This document shows, one piece after another, positions 5,573-5,989 of a stretch of 5,989 nucleotides of DNA (its first letter is position 1; the number at the start of each line of letters is the position of its first letter). The notes beneath the pieces were generated by a model, which was given only the letters and a program-made list of their open reading frames with translations, had not been told where the DNA came from and did no database searches. The DNA is taken from assembly GCA_024635855.1 (NCBI GenBank), contig JAGXHZ010000139.1, positions 1 to 5,989 of the forward strand, written 5' to 3'. A program made the translations under genes and the position numbers. The stretch comes from Sulfuricurvum sp. GTDB lineage: Bacteria > Campylobacterota > Campylobacteria > Campylobacterales > Sulfurimonadaceae.

Positions 5573-5989
5573 ATGCTTATCGCCCCCAGTATTCTTTCGG
5601 CTGATTTTGGTAACTTAGCGCGTGATGTTCGTGCCATCTGTGATGCCGGATGCGATTTTGTCCATGTCGATGTGATGGACGGACATTTTGTCCCAAATAT
5701 GACCCTAGGACCGGTCGTCGTGAGTGCCATTGCAAAAGCTTCTACCAAGCCTCTCGATATTCACCTTATGGTTCAAAACAATACTTTTTTTGTCGATCTT
5801 TTTGCTCCGCTCAAACCGGAATATATCTCATTTCACATCGAAGAGGAAAAAAATCCCCATCGTCTGATTCAATACATACGATCACTTGGAATTAAACCTG
5901 CCATTGTTTTAAATCCCCACACTCCGGCTGAAGCCATTGAGTATCTTATAGGTGATTTGGATATGGTTCTTGTCATGTCGGTTAATCCA
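5573..5989 (+). CDS. rpe: Ribulose-phosphate 3-epimerase, N-terminal 139 residues, cut by window edge
   Basis: The enzyme interconverts D-ribulose 5-phosphate and D-xylulose 5-phosphate in the pentose-phosphate pathway and, in autotrophs using it, the Calvin cycle. The readable part is open to the window end, about two thirds of a normal 210-230-residue protein. It opens with IAPSILSADFGNL (3-15), then HVDVMDGHFVPNMTLGP (31-47), with metal ligands His31 and Asp33 (Asp33 also a catalytic acid/base), and DIHLMV (62-67) with metal ligand His64. It stops at LVMSVNP (133-139), just before the expected GFGGQ phosphate loop; the second catalytic Asp lies beyond the edge. The ATG follows AAGG (5561-5564) by 8 nt. 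It lies 42 bp after the CheX-like gene on the same strand. Confidence 0.95.
   Translation, partial: MLIAPSILSADFGNLARDVRAICDAGCDFVHVDVMDGHFVPNMTLGPVVVSAIAKASTKPLDIHLMVQNNTFFVDLFAPLKPEYISFHIEEEKNPHRLIQYIRSLGIKPAIVLNPHTPAEAIEYLIGDLDMVLVMSVNP

Overview
The window looks like chromosomal DNA of a member of the Campylobacterota (formerly Epsilonproteobacteria), most likely a free-living sulfur-oxidising type such as Sulfuricurvum or Sulfurimonas. This assignment is inferred from three things: the feel of the encoded proteins, the AT-rich intergenic DNA, and promoters that show a good -10 hexamer with no recognisable -35. It was not tested by database search.

Layout. On the minus strand, from the left edge: the first 152 residues of a polysaccharide-export (Wza-type) outer-membrane lipoprotein, cut by the window edge; prs (PRPP synthase); argJ (ornithine acetyltransferase / N-acetylglutamate synthase); and rpmB (ribosomal protein L28). 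prs, argJ and rpmB each have a likely promoter of their own with a short leader, so they are probably separate or only loosely coupled transcription units. On the plus strand, diverging from rpmB: a two-gene unit (3342-5530) encoding an HDOD-domain protein and a large multidomain protein. The latter reads as STAS-like, receiver-like, second STAS-like, polyglycine linker, CheX-like phosphatase. It is followed by the first 139 codons of rpe (ribulose-phosphate 3-epimerase), cut by the right edge.

Function. prs, argJ, rpmB and rpe are housekeeping genes for nucleotide/histidine precursors, arginine, the ribosome and the pentose-phosphate or Calvin cycle. The unusual part is the HDOD + STAS/receiver/STAS/CheX pair between rpmB and rpe. 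The two genes are 2 bp apart and probably translationally coupled, and the domains belong to chemotaxis and two-component signalling. The CheX-like domain keeps the E-x-x-N catalytic motif. The STAS domains lack the phosphorylatable serine, and the receiver keeps a possible phospho-aspartate but has lost its acidic pocket. It is the best candidate here for a little-described system.

No tRNA, rRNA, CRISPR array, insertion sequence or phage gene was seen. No gene-free stretch exceeds about 225 bp.
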